This document shows, piece after piece, positions 31,519 to 41,279 of a stretch of 64,000 bases of DNA; position 1 is the stretch's first letter; the number at the start of each line of letters is the position of its first letter. Source of the DNA: Prosopocoilus inquinatus (lineage: Eukaryota > Arthropoda > Insecta > Coleoptera > Lucanidae); contig CM069877.1 in NCBI GenBank assembly GCA_036172665.1, forward strand, positions 27,615,001 to 27,679,000, in the 5' to 3' direction. Under the pieces are notes generated by a model. It did no database searches and was not told the origin of the DNA. It saw only the letters and a list, made by a program, of their open reading frames with translations. A program made the position numbers and the translations under genes.

Positions 31519-33154
31519 CTACTGTTTAACTGCTACATTATCGGTTGCGGTTGCGATGGTAATAATTTTGTACTGTTTCCATAATTCATATAATCCTAAG
31601 GGATGTAAATGTTTCCTATAAGTACTTAAGAGTGGTGCGGTGAACCACGAAAATTTATACATACGGTTATTGAAAATTTCGGTATTCGGAAATACTTCGT
31701 GATTGGTAGTAATTAAAACGGGAGTGCGAACGATTTGTACGTGACTTTGATATTTGATATTTGCCATGCACGGATCTCCGGCGAATAACATTTTACATGT
31801 ATCGAAAGCGCATGGTTCGCAATTCGGTTCTTCCCATATTAAAATACGTTTATCTACGCAATCTTGTAACGGGAACTGGTTGTATTTATTAAAGATCGCA
31901 ATTTGACCTTTTACTAAACATAAAGACGCACACAATTTAGAAAAGAGTGTTTTGCCGGCGTTACTCGGACCTTTAATTTGAATGCAATTTTTTTTTTCTT
32001 GTCGATCTAAAACATTGTACACAGTTTGTAAAAAAAATGTTATAAATTCTTCATCGTAACTACATTGATATTGTAATAAATCATATAATTTCGCTCGTAA
32101 TTCGTCAACTGTATAATAAAAATCAAATAGATGACCGGATGTACAAGCAAATAACGGTTGTGAATTTAAGTAAAATTCGATTAATTCGGGAATTATTTTA
32201 TTACAGATTATACGTTGAAAAATATCGATTGCTTGTTGATATATCAATGAACTTCGCCCGACACCACGTAATTTTTCGTTTTCACACCATTGCGCGGTTT
32301 TACACGTACTTAATAAGGGGCAAACCGGATACTTTTCGAAAAAGGCGAGAATCATCTCAAGCGTTTGGTTTTTTTGTGGTGTTGATTTTGTAGAATATTT
32401 TTTTTGACATCGCTCAATAATTCGACCAGGAGTTGATACCGACGGACCATCAGTGGTGTCGCGACAAACTGCGCCGATTTCGTCAATTTCGTCCATAGTT
32501 GTTCCTTCGGCACTTTCTTCGCGTCGATCATTGGAATCAATTTCAGCTGCACCAGGAATTTCCCTTTGGGCGCCGGCGAAGAAATAGTGGAGACATTCTC
32601 GGGGGTCTAGGAATATATATATACCGAGTGCTCGGAGATAATCTGTGAACAATACATTACATTGAATATAACTCAATTATATGGATAGGAATTGTACAAA
32701 TATCCAATATAACGTATTGCTCACCTCGTCCAATTCCACCGGTCCACTGAGCTCGTCTTCTTCGTTGGAAAGGCAATCCCCGGAAGGTAGTGCACCGACA
32801 GGTTCCCGCTGTCCATCCGCAGTCATGGACAACGTGCAAGTGTTGCCATTCGGGGGATTCCCCGTGATACGAGACGATAAACAATTGTCCGTGATATCTT
32901 CGCTGACGCATTTCTGCGAGCAATTGAACACCTTCATCACGAGATCCGATGGGAAGCACGTCGTGGCATAGTCGTCGTCGGAGACCAGCTCGAAAAATGG
33001 TGTCCACGAAGGCGCTTTGTCGGGGCTCTCGAATGCCGAATTCAGCAGCTTCTTCCAACAACGTAGCAAGGGCAAAATCAGGTGTCCCAATATCAGTATC
33101 AACTTCGTCGAAAATTGAGTCAATAGTTGCGTGAAGTCCGTCGGAAGATTCCAT
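31519..33154 (-). pseudogene. Left-arm densovirus NS1 (spliced; helicase motif altered)
   Basis: Exon 1 runs from about 33,154 down to 32,725 and carries the HUH nickase motif HLHVVHDC. An 82-nt intron (32,724-32,643, GT...AG on minus) is followed by exon 2 from 32,642 to the stop at 31,519. Exon 2 has the SF3 helicase Walker A GPSNAGKT, the Walker B position as ILIWEE (Asp to Glu relative to the right arm) and motif C PVLITTN. It keeps 12 residues (DSNDRREESAEG) that the right arm has lost. No frameshift is seen, but the copy lacks viral termini of its own. Confidence 0.8.
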
Positions 33155-33204
33155 AATTCCTGACATAAATTTAAAATTTCGCGCAACGATAATGTTTCAG
33201 CCAT
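32677..33204 (-). pseudogene. Left-arm densovirus NS2-frame protein
   Basis: A 175-residue frame beginning MAETLSLREILNLCQELW overlaps NS1 exon 1 in another frame and starts 50 nt before the likely NS1 ATG. It is almost identical to the right-arm copy at 34,634-35,161. In densoviruses NS1 and NS2 are made from one message by leaky scanning, which this ATG order fits. Confidence 0.7.
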
Positions 33205-33222
33205 GGATAAAAAAATTGGAAA

Positions 33223-33708
33223 TTATAGATATTCTAGTAATGTTAAGTCCGGATGCAGTGCTTTTCTTAAACACGTTTCACACTGAGTACAATGTGTATA
33301 CACATTTAATGGTAAGTAACGCACTTTTCAGAATGCGTGAAAAGATACCTGAAAACGGAAAAATATACTATGCGGACAATATAAAAAAAATACATACTGT
33401 TTGCGTGACGTATTCCACACCACTTGTTCAAGATGGTGCGCCTCAACCTCTGACCAAATGGCTGCCTGGGAAATCTGTAATGCACAGACGCAAGACGAAC
33501 AAATAGATACTAAGCAATCCCAATTATCTTCCTCTTCACTTGTAGAATTTAACACAAAAGGTGCATCCAAGGTACTTCCGTTCACGATAACGTAATTATC
33601 AATACGACAGAAAGTTGTGGATGTGGTATTCCACTCATCCAACAATTTACCGATGGCGGAATATAGAGCTCCCCGATATCTATAATTTACCAAAGTTTGT
33701 TGTTGCGC
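33223..33708 (-). pseudogene. Left-arm densovirus NS3, 5'-truncated
   Basis: This matches the right-arm NS3 from about residue 49 onward. The amino-terminal part is missing because the arm joins terminal-repeat DNA at about 33,708. It shares with the right arm the TGA after ...AF; the frame beyond it reaches a cysteine-rich end near 33,223. Confidence 0.7.
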
Positions 33709-33885
33709 AGCAGCCCGTGACGTCACACGTGCTGCTGCTGTTGGTATACCAGCGTACATCAACAGCAGCAGCCCGTGACGTTACACGTGCTGCTGCTGTT
33801 GCTGCTGGAATATAAGAAGACAATTGTCTTCTTATACGACAAGCTCCCAGTCCCGGCTCGGGGCAGAGTTCCGGGTCGCCGCTGG
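33709..33885. repeat. Densovirus left terminal repeat (central in the dimer)
   Basis: It ends at CGCCGCTGG (33,885), as does the reverse complement of 41,280-41,453. It contains two CAGCAGCAGC...GCTGCTGCTG arms, each centred on TGACGTCA, separated by GGTATACCAGCGTACATC, and then an inner palindrome AGAAGACAATTGTCTTCT. The separating loop is in the opposite orientation from the right terminus. The outer arm reads the same way as the inner one, so this copy is rearranged at its outer edge, where it meets the left arm. Confidence 0.85.
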
Positions 33886-33940
33886 TTCAGAGTTTCTGGT
33901 TTGTGAAATCGTTACGGTATCCCTGTAATCTGGGGGTTTC

Positions 33941-33950
33941 GATATAAATG
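33941..33950 (+). promoter_or_regulatory. NS promoter TATA box
   Basis: GATATAAATG lies between the terminal repeat and the NS3 ATG, about 40 nt upstream of it, as expected for the rightward densovirus NS promoter. An initiator-like TCATCATG surrounds the ATG. Confidence 0.6.
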
Positions 33951-33985
33951 CACGAGATCGGATACTTTAAATATTCACGTTCATC

Positions 33986-34510
33986 ATGACGAATCCAGTA
34001 CAATCTGCTTGTGTCGACCGTACACATTACAACGTGTACGGCAATGCGTTTAATTTGCGTCGTCCTGTGTCTATTCCGGGACCGGTATCCGCGTATTTGA
34101 GCGAAACTTTAGCCAATCAGTTAATTGTCGCGCAACAACGAACTTTGGTAAATTATAGATATCGGGGAGCTCTATATTCCGTCATCGGTAAATTGTTGGA
34201 TGAGTGGAATACCACATCCACAACTTTCTGTCGTATTGATAATTACGTTATCGTAGACGGAAGTACCTTGGATGCACCTTTTGTGTTAAATTCTACAAGT
34301 GAAGCGGAAGATAATTGGGATTGCTTAGTATCTCTTTGTTCGTCTTGCGTCTGTGCATTACAGATTTCCCAGGCAGCCATTTGGTCAGAGGTTCAGGCGC
34401 ACCATCTTGAACAAGTAGTGTGGAATACGTCACGCAAACAGTATGTATTTTTTTTATATTGTCCGCATAGTATATTTTTCCGTTTTCAGGTATCTTTTCA
34501 AGCATTCTGA
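33986..34510 (+). pseudogene. Densovirus NS3 (right copy)
   Basis: A 174-residue frame begins MTNPVQSACVDRTHYNVYG shortly after the TATA box. It ends at TGA (34,508-34,510). The same frame stays open beyond the stop to TAA at 34,613-34,615, encoding a cysteine cluster (C-x2-C-x2-C), as expected at the NS3 carboxyl end. The TGA is also in the left arm, so it predates the dimer. NS3 is the first NS gene in ambidensoviruses and is needed for genome replication in those studied. Confidence 0.7.
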
Positions 34511-34633
34511 AAAGTGCGTTACTTACCATTAAATGTGTATACACATTGTACTCAGTGTGAAACGTGTTTAAGAAAAGCACTGTATCCGGACTTAACATTA
34601 CTAGAATATCTATAATTTCCAATTTTTTTATCC

Positions 34634-35161
34634 ATGGCTGAAACATTATCGTTGCGCGAAATTTTAAATTTATGTCAGGAATTATGGAATCTTCCGACGG
34701 ACTTCACGCAACTATTGACTCAATTTTCGACGAAGTTGATACTGATATTGGGACACCCGATTTTGCCCTTGCTACGTTGTTGGAAGAAGCTGCTGAATTC
34801 GGCATTCGAGAGCCCCGACAAAGCGCCTTCGTGGACAACATTTTTCGAGCTGGTCTCCGACGACGACTATGCCACGACGTGCTTCCCATCGGATCTCGTG
34901 ATGAAGGTGTTCAATTGCTTGCAGAAATACGTCAGCGAAGATATCACGGACAATTGTTTATCGTCTCGTATCACGGGGAATCCCCCGAATGGCAACACTT
35001 GCACGTTGTCCATGACTGCGGATGGACAGCGGGAACCTGTCGGTGCACTACCTTCCGGGGATTGCCTTTCCAACGACGAAGACGAGCTCAGTGGACCGGT
35101 GGAATTGGACGAGGTGAGCAATACGTTATATTGGATATTTGTACAATTCCTATCCATATAA
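34634..35161 (+). CDS. Densovirus NS2 (right copy)
   Basis: The 175-residue frame begins MAETLSLREILNLCQELW, 50 nt before the NS1 ATG and in a different frame. If the 82-nt intron is removed the frame ends shortly after the junction. NS2 of densoviruses overlaps NS1 in this way. No catalytic motif is visible; the C-terminal half is acidic. Confidence 0.72.
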   Translation: MAETLSLREILNLCQELWNLPTDFTQLLTQFSTKLILILGHPILPLLRCWKKLLNSAFESPDKAPSWTTFFELVSDDDYATTCFPSDLVMKVFNCLQKYVSEDITDNCLSSRITGNPPNGNTCTLSMTADGQREPVGALPSGDCLSNDEDELSGPVELDEVSNTLYWIFVQFLSI

Positions 35162-36283
35162 TTGAGTTATATTCAATGTAATGTATTGTTCACAGATTAT
35201 CTCCGAGCACTCGGAATATATATGTTCCTAGACCCCCGAGAATGTCTCCACTATTTCTTCGCCGGCGCCCAACGGGAAATTCCTGGTGCAGCTGAAATTG
35301 CAACTATGGACGAAATTGACGAAATCGGCGCAGTTTGTCGCGACACCGTTGATGGTCCATCGGTATCAACTCCTGGTCGAATTATTGAGCGATGTCAAAA
35401 AAATATTCTCCAAAATCAACACCACAAAAAAAACCAAACGCTTGAGACGATTCTCGCCTTTTTCGAAAAGTATCCGGTTTGCCCCTTATTAAGTACGTGT
35501 AAAACCGCGCAATGGTGTGAAAACGAAAAATTACGTGGTGTCGGGCGAAGTTCATTGATATATCAACAAGCAATCGATATTTTTCAACGTATAATCTGTA
35601 ATAAAATAATTTCCGAATTAATCGAATTTTACTTAAATTCACAACCGTTATTTGCTTGTACATTCGGTCATCTATTTGATTTTTATTATACAGTTGACGA
35701 ATTACGCGCGAAATTATATGATTTATTACAATATCAATGTAGTTACGATGAAGAATTTATAACATTCTTTTTACAAACTGTGTACAATGTTTTAGATCGA
35801 CAAGAAAAAAAAAATTGCATTCAAATTAAAGGTCCGAGTAACGCCGGCAAAACACTCTTTTCTAAATTGTGTGCGTCTTTATGTTTAGTAAAAGGTCAAA
35901 TTGCGAACTTTAATAAATACAACCAGTTCCCGTTACAAGATTGCGTAGATAAACGTATTTTAATATGGGACGAACCGAATTGCGAACCATGCGCTTTCGA
36001 TACATGTAAAATGTTATTCGCCGGAGATCCGTGCATGGCAAATATCAAATATCAAAGTCACGTACAAATCGTTCGCACTCCCGTTTTAATTACTACCAAT
36101 CACGAAGTATTTCCGAATACCGAAATTTTCAATAACCGTATGTATAATTTTTCGTGGTTCACAGCACCACTGTTAAGTACTTATAGGAAAGATTTACATC
36201 CCTTAGGATTATATGAATTATGGAAACAGTACAAAATTATTACCATCGCAACCGCAACCGATAATGTAGCAGTTAAACAGTAG
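34684..36283 (+). CDS. Densovirus NS1 (right copy): HUH nickase and SF3 helicase, spliced
   Basis: Exon 1 is 34,684-35,113 and exon 2 is 35,196-36,283; the 82-nt intron (GTGAGC...TTCACAG) keeps the frame. An in-frame ATG at 34,672 exists, but the older copy has a stop right after it, so the ATG at 34,684 (A at -3, G at +4) is preferred. Exon 1 has the nickase motif HLHVVHDC. Exon 2 has Walker A GPSNAGKT, Walker B ILIWDE and motif C PVLITTN. The total is about 505 residues. A 36-nt deletion near 35,300 relative to both other copies removes part of an acidic linker. NS1 nicks and unwinds the viral termini during rolling-hairpin replication. Confidence 0.85.
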
Positions 36284-36334
36284 ATGTAGAAGGAAGGTGG
36301 AAGTAAAAAAAAACTTATTGTTCTGTTATATGTA

Positions 36335-36348
36335 TTTATTGGAATAAA
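36335..36348. terminator. Overlapping poly(A) signals of NS and VP transcripts
   Basis: AATAAA on plus is at 36,343-36,348 and on minus (TTTATT) at 36,335-36,340, in the 77-nt gap between the NS1 and VP stop codons. Closely spaced convergent signals are typical of ambisense densoviruses. Confidence 0.75.
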
Positions 36349-36360
36349 AAGTGTTACAAG

Positions 36361-37439
36361 TTATGCTGTTGTTGTGTAAGAACCATCCCAATTATAACAA
36401 TAATGACCTCCAACATGATTTTGTTGCATATAATAATGCTGTTTGGATTCTTTATATCCAGCTGGACATGCTAATTTGGATGCAAATGCGTCGTTCGCAT
36501 AATTATATTGAAAATTAAATCCTATCTTACACGTTGAACGAATTTCATATTCCACACATGCATTTACAAAAGATGGTGCGGTATCGCTGGGGTCATTACT
36601 CTGAACCGGTTCAATACCTATATGACATTGTGGCTGCGCTTCACACGGCAACATATTATTATCGTATCCAATTAAATGGCTTTTTTCTACGATATTTTCA
36701 TAATCAAATATTTGATTACTTTTTCGTCGAAACGGAAACAATTCAACCCGCTTTGTGTAAACGCGTTATCGGCATTAAATTGGGTTTTTTTTTACTCCCA
36801 AATCGACACGTCCCGTAAACGGTATTACTTTATTTGGTACAACGGCGGAATTATAAACATGTTTTAACGTTCCATTTCTCGAACGATAGGTATAATTAAT
36901 ACACGGCGTATTAATGTGTTCGTTAAGATTGTAGCGTTCGACTACCGCGTCGAGTCGAGGCCATCCGGTTTCGATATGCCAATATGTATTTTTGCCCGTA
37001 TCGTTCCCTGTCGTGACAAGACATGCATATGCCGGTAATGCACGATTAGCACCCCACGATGTAGGGAACGTAACAGAGGTGTCTTTTGAATGATATTCTG
37101 TAGTGTCTCCGTAAAAACGTTTCGTAAATTCATCCGCTGATAGCGATTTAATTTCGGAAATACTCATCGGTGTTGTTTCGTTATTCGTAAGGGTACGATT
37201 TATCATGTCAAGTTTTCGATTTAATCCGATACAATGTTTCCCGAAAATTACATGCATAGAGTTTGCGCTGCCGGTTAATGTTGTTCCGGTATCGAACGAA
37301 CATCGTACACCTTTCGGAATAATTTCTACGTGAACTTTTGCGATATACGATCCCAAAGGCAACGACTGAAATTCAATCGGACTTAAATAGAACGGAATCC
37401 AATCGACAGGAACATACGCAAGACTCGTAGAATAAGCAA
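36361..37439 (-). pseudogene. Densovirus capsid gene VP, 3' part
   Basis: After the transposon boundary the minus strand continues the capsid frame: VPVDWIPFYLSPIEFQSLP, FGKHCIGLNRKLDM and further jelly-roll-like segments. A stop at 36,775 results from a frame change next to a T9 run at about 36,785-36,793; the frame then continues to a stop at 36,361. The homopolymer break may be a sequencing error or a real mutation. Confidence 0.8.
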
Positions 37440-37441
37440 TA

Positions 37442-40400
37442 GGGGAACATGGGTAACAGTGAACCATGTTACACAGTGAATCAGACGCCATATTTGTTAG
37501 TGAGTTAGTCATAGAATCAAGTAACTATGCTGGACATCTATCTCTCTCTTACACTCCTTCATCCTACCAGTTGCGATCGAGCTGTCAGGAGAACAAGTGG
37601 TGTTGCGGCGGATCGGTGTTTTTGCAAAATGTCTCTTTTTGATATTTTGTATAAATATTATGGTTTTAGTTATTTAATTTGACAAGCGATAATTAAGGTG
37701 TGCTTAAACCATAAGTTTTTGATCAGATGTCATTTTCATTTTTTAGAATATTTTATTTGTTGAAAGATGTGACAAAGGGTTACAGTGGATCGTTGCTTTC
37801 TGGGGGACAGTGAATCATGATCCAGTGTATCCCAGATCATAATTCAGAGTGTTTTTTCTTATAGATTACAAAATGCCGCGTAATCGAGTAAGGAAAACAG
37901 AGATCGGATTGCACACAGAAGAAGAAATGAGAAGCGCCGTTCAGATGGTACTGGAGGGGCAAAAGATTAGAGCTGTATCTAAGGTAAAAAATATCCCCTA
38001 TGCAACTCTACAGATATTGCAAGAAAGCTAAAGAATCTGAAGACCCAATAAGATTTACTCCTAATTACAAGGTTAATAAAATATTCACAGATGAACAAGA
38101 AAGCTCTCTTGTTGAGTTCATTATTAAATGTTCACAAATGTTTTACGGTTTAACAACTTGCGTTTGAAATGGCAAAAGTGAATAATGTTAAGATATCCCA
38201 AACATGGCAGGACAAAAAAATAGCAGGCATTGAATGGTTGTACAACTTTAGAAAAAGGTACTCTGCTAGATTGTCTTTAAGAACACCTGAAGGCTGCAGC
38301 CTCAGTCGAGCTACGTCTTTTAACCGATATAATGTGAACTTATTTTTTGACAATTTGGAAAACGTGAGGTCTAAACATGAGTCGTTTGGAAACGGTACAA
38401 GAGTGTATAATTTAGATGAGACTAATACAATGACCGTTCAAAAATCTGCAAAAGTTCTAGCAGTTAGAGGTCAGAAGCAAGTCAGTAAAGTGACAAGAGG
38501 GGAGAAAGGTATTTTGGTTACGACATGTTACATTATTAATGCTTTAGGATATGCTTTACCACCAATAATGATCTTTCCCCGGGTGCATTTCAAGCAGCAT
38601 ATGGTTCTTGAAGCTCCAGCAGGCACTCTAGGACTAGCCAGACCATCAGGCTGAATGAATTCAGAATTGTTTGTTAAAACAATGCAACATTTCATTGATC
38701 TCACTAATAGTTCAAAAGAAAATCCTACATTACTGATAATGGACAATTACGAAGCGCATATCTGCGTAGAAGCTATTAATTTAGCAAAAGCAAATGGTGT
38801 TAATATACTTACCGTGCCACCCCATTCTACAGGAAAAATGCAGCCATTAGATGTCGCTGTTTTTAAACCATTCAAAGTATCTTACAATGCAGCACTTGAC
38901 AGCTGGATGATGAGAAACCCGGGCAAAACTGTTTCAATATACGAAGTTGCTGGATTTGTTAGAGAAGCGCACATGAAATCAATGAGTCCAGCTAACATTT
39001 GTTCCGCTTTTCGAGCAACAGAAATATTTCCTTTTAATAGAAATATATTCACCGATCTGGATTTTGCGCCAAGCGAATTAACAGACTGACCTGAGAATGA
39101 AGAAAATGTTCCACCTCCAGAAGCGATTGCAAGAGACATTACCAACAGAGTCCAGGAAAACCGCCCAGAACAATCGGATGATGAAGATAGAACTAGGACT
39201 CCGTCACCATCTGTTCTACTGCTAAATGCTTTAACTAAATCGGCTAACACTTTGCTAAGAACTCCTGAATTTGGAAAAAATAGCCTGCCTGATACATCAC
39301 TGCCTGCTCCAGCTCGAGCTGTGGAACTCTGAAATATCGATTCCTTCTCCTGCAACATCAACAAATGCAGCCGTTTCTTTGCCAAGCACCTCAACTAAAC
39401 AACCAATAAACTTTGTAAGTCCACTGCAGTGGAGTACCAAAAGCAGGACCTAGAAAAAATAATAGAGCACCAAGACGGAAAGGCAAATCAATGATTGCCA
39501 TTGATACGCCAAACAAATTGGAAATTGAAAAGCGTGCAACAGAAAAGAAACAAATAAAAATAAAAGTAACATCCAAAAAGAGAAAAATTTTCCAAAGTTC
39601 TGATGAAGAAGATGACAACATAAGCATGTATTCTGAAGAAGATATATTTGAAAGTGAAGAAGAGACATATCATACTATGGTAGTATATCCTGACAACTTT
39701 CAGCCACTGAAATGTTCGCCGAAAGAAGGAAATTGTATTCTAGTAGAATTTAAAGTTAATAAGAAGAATATATTTATATGTAGGTAAAGTAATTGGAGAG
39801 CGAGATAAAGATGTGGAAGTATCTTTTTTTAGTTCTGCTAAAAGTCTAAATAAATTTTACATTCCTCATGTCCCAGATATTGCAACTGTTTCATTACATG
39901 ATATTAAACTTATTTTGCCTGAGCCAGGCTATTCAGGAAGTACAAAACGACAGCAAGGACTTTATTCATTTGACGTTGATTTTTCGAATATTGATCTTCG
40001 TTAAATATTTCTAATTTTTCTTAGTTATTTGTAAGTATTCTTGATACCAAAGCAATAGTTCCTAAAGTTGAAAAATATTTATATATTTTTTGAATGAAAT
40101 GTTTTTTTCTACTTAAATTATTATAATTTTTTACTTTATTTTGTAATAAAAAGTTTGAACACAGAGAAATTGTACTTTATTGCCTTTTAATTCCGAGTTA
40201 CTCATTGCACCCCGCACTGATCCATAACGCCCCGGTATTAAGATCCAGTGTAACCCAAGTACGGTGTACACTGGATCATTCCGCAATTAAGAAGAAAAAA
40301 ATTGTAAATGGTAAAGCATGCTGTTAATTCTAAAAATCGTTACGCATTTTCGTACTTAAGGAACACTCCTATGAAACCTAAGTTTATTAATTTTTATAAG

Positions 40401-40460
40401 TCAAAATCATGGGAGCTACGCCATGAAGAAAAAAAGTGATTCACTGTTACCCATGTTCCC
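37442..40460 (+). mobile_element. Pogo/Tigger-like transposon inserted in VP
   Basis: Terminal inverted repeats GGGAACATGGGTAACAGTGA (plus one extra G on the left) flank 3,019 bp, with TA duplicated at 37,440-37,441 and 40,461-40,462. It encodes a CENP-B-type/DDE transposase. Removing it would leave VP with a single TA at the join. It inserted after the virus integrated, because viral sequence continues on both sides. Confidence 0.92.
37873..40004 (+). pseudogene. Pogo/Tigger-like transposase, broken
   Basis: The N-terminus MPRNRVRKTEIG... is a psq/CENP-B-like helix-turn-helix. After a frameshift near 38,020 and a stop near 38,165, the DDE_1 domain runs to 39,089 with one in-frame stop at about 38,652: VYNLDETNTMTV (first Asp), LLIMDNYEAHI (second) and MQPLDVAVFKPFK (third). 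An acidic tail and a short C-terminal domain (VSFFSSAKSLNKFYIPHVPD) continue to 40,004. Several lesions make it inactive, but all catalytic aspartates remain. Confidence 0.82.
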
Positions 40461-40462
40461 TA

Positions 40463-40902
40463 TAAGTCGAACTTATATCGATGTTAGTAGTTGGCGAATC
40501 TTTTTTCGGACCGATCAAAAATTTTCCACTCGTAAATCGTCGTGTATGCATTAATCGTGATTTACGAAAAAATGTAAACGAAGATACCGATAACGCTTTC
40601 GTAAAATAAATTGTTTGCTGAGAACCGGGATTTGTTACACCTGCATTACCAGGCATTCTTGCACCCGTGGCGTCCACCGCATCGACTTCATCCGTTGCCA
40701 TCGGTGCATTATTCTCCTGTTGTCCAATATCGCTTACGTCGTGGGAACCAGACGGCTGATCGACCGCCTGCATGCGATCTCGGCGAGCCTGAACATCGTC
40801 CGCGCGTAATTGCTGGTGACGAGAACTCTGTTCTTCGCGACGATCACCACGTGTGGGGAGTGAAAGTTGTTTATAGCGTCGCATCTCCCGCATATAACAC
40901 AC
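40463..40902 (-). pseudogene. Densovirus capsid gene VP, middle part
   Basis: Minus-strand frame from 40,902 to the transposon. It includes a Q/D/R-rich linker, then AGVTNPGSQQTIYFTKALS and FRKSRLMHTRRFTSGKFLIG, the glycine/proline-bounded start of the capsid shell typical of densovirus VP. Its frame differs from that of the upstream phospholipase region. Confidence 0.75.
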
Positions 40903-40989
40903 CTGTATAATGTTCGACGCTGCGTTTCACTTGTAATCCGGCAGCGCCTAAGAGTGACCTTTTTAACAGTCGCCTTTCACTGACATGAG

Positions 40990-41208
40990 TTACATACCTA
41001 TTAAGGAGTGCCAATTTCCAGTGGTCCTAAAATCGTGCTGAAATTGTTCGATTGCAGAATCGTCAGCTGCGGTAATATCGGCCGCCGATATTGCAGATGC
41101 ATAGGCAGAATCGTGTTCCTGCGCGATACGATCGTCTTCGTCTACCGGATCACCGTTATCTAACTCGTTCCCCGGACCCAAATATTTATGAAAGGGAAGC
41201 ACCGGCAT
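40990..41208 (-). pseudogene. Densovirus VP1 unique region with phospholipase A2 motif
   Basis: The 72-residue frame begins MPVLPFHKYLGPGNELDNG: YLGPGN (9-14) is the calcium loop. DRIAQEHDSAYA holds the catalytic His-Asp pair (H32, D33) and Y36. This phospholipase A2 domain is used by parvoviruses to leave endosomes. The frame ends at 40,990, while related codons continue in another frame to about 40,905, so VP1 is either spliced (GTATGT donor near 41,003) or frameshifted here. Confidence 0.85.
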
Positions 41209-41235
41209 ACTGACGACGCATCAACAACCAGCCGA

Positions 41236-41245
41236 TATATATATA
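41236..41245 (-). promoter_or_regulatory. VP promoter TATA box
   Basis: TATATATATA on minus lies about 28 nt before the VP1 ATG at 41,208. Transcripts would start almost at the ATG, giving a very short leader and favouring leaky scanning to downstream VP starts. Confidence 0.55.
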
Positions 41246-41279
41246 CAGTGCTCCCCGTAATGCAGGAAAAACGAACAGG

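Noticed and set aside
33709..33762. NS3 of the left arm starting within terminal-repeat DNA (MMYAGIPTAAAR...)
   Set aside because: The first residues are encoded by the viral hairpin after the dimer junction, so the start is an accident of the rearrangement.
34293..34646. 117-residue minus-strand frame opposite NS3/NS2, also present in the mirror arm
   Set aside because: It shadows NS3 on the other strand and has no known counterpart. Its conservation is explained by arm identity.
35162..35195. A separate protein start at 35,162 for the helicase part of NS1
   Set aside because: The codon is TTG and lies inside the conserved 82-nt intron; the in-frame splice explains the reading frame better.
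31418..36384. Treating the NS mirror copies as two independent viral integrations
   Set aside because: They share one terminal repeat, the same TGA in NS3 and near-identical sequence, which fits a single dimeric molecule.
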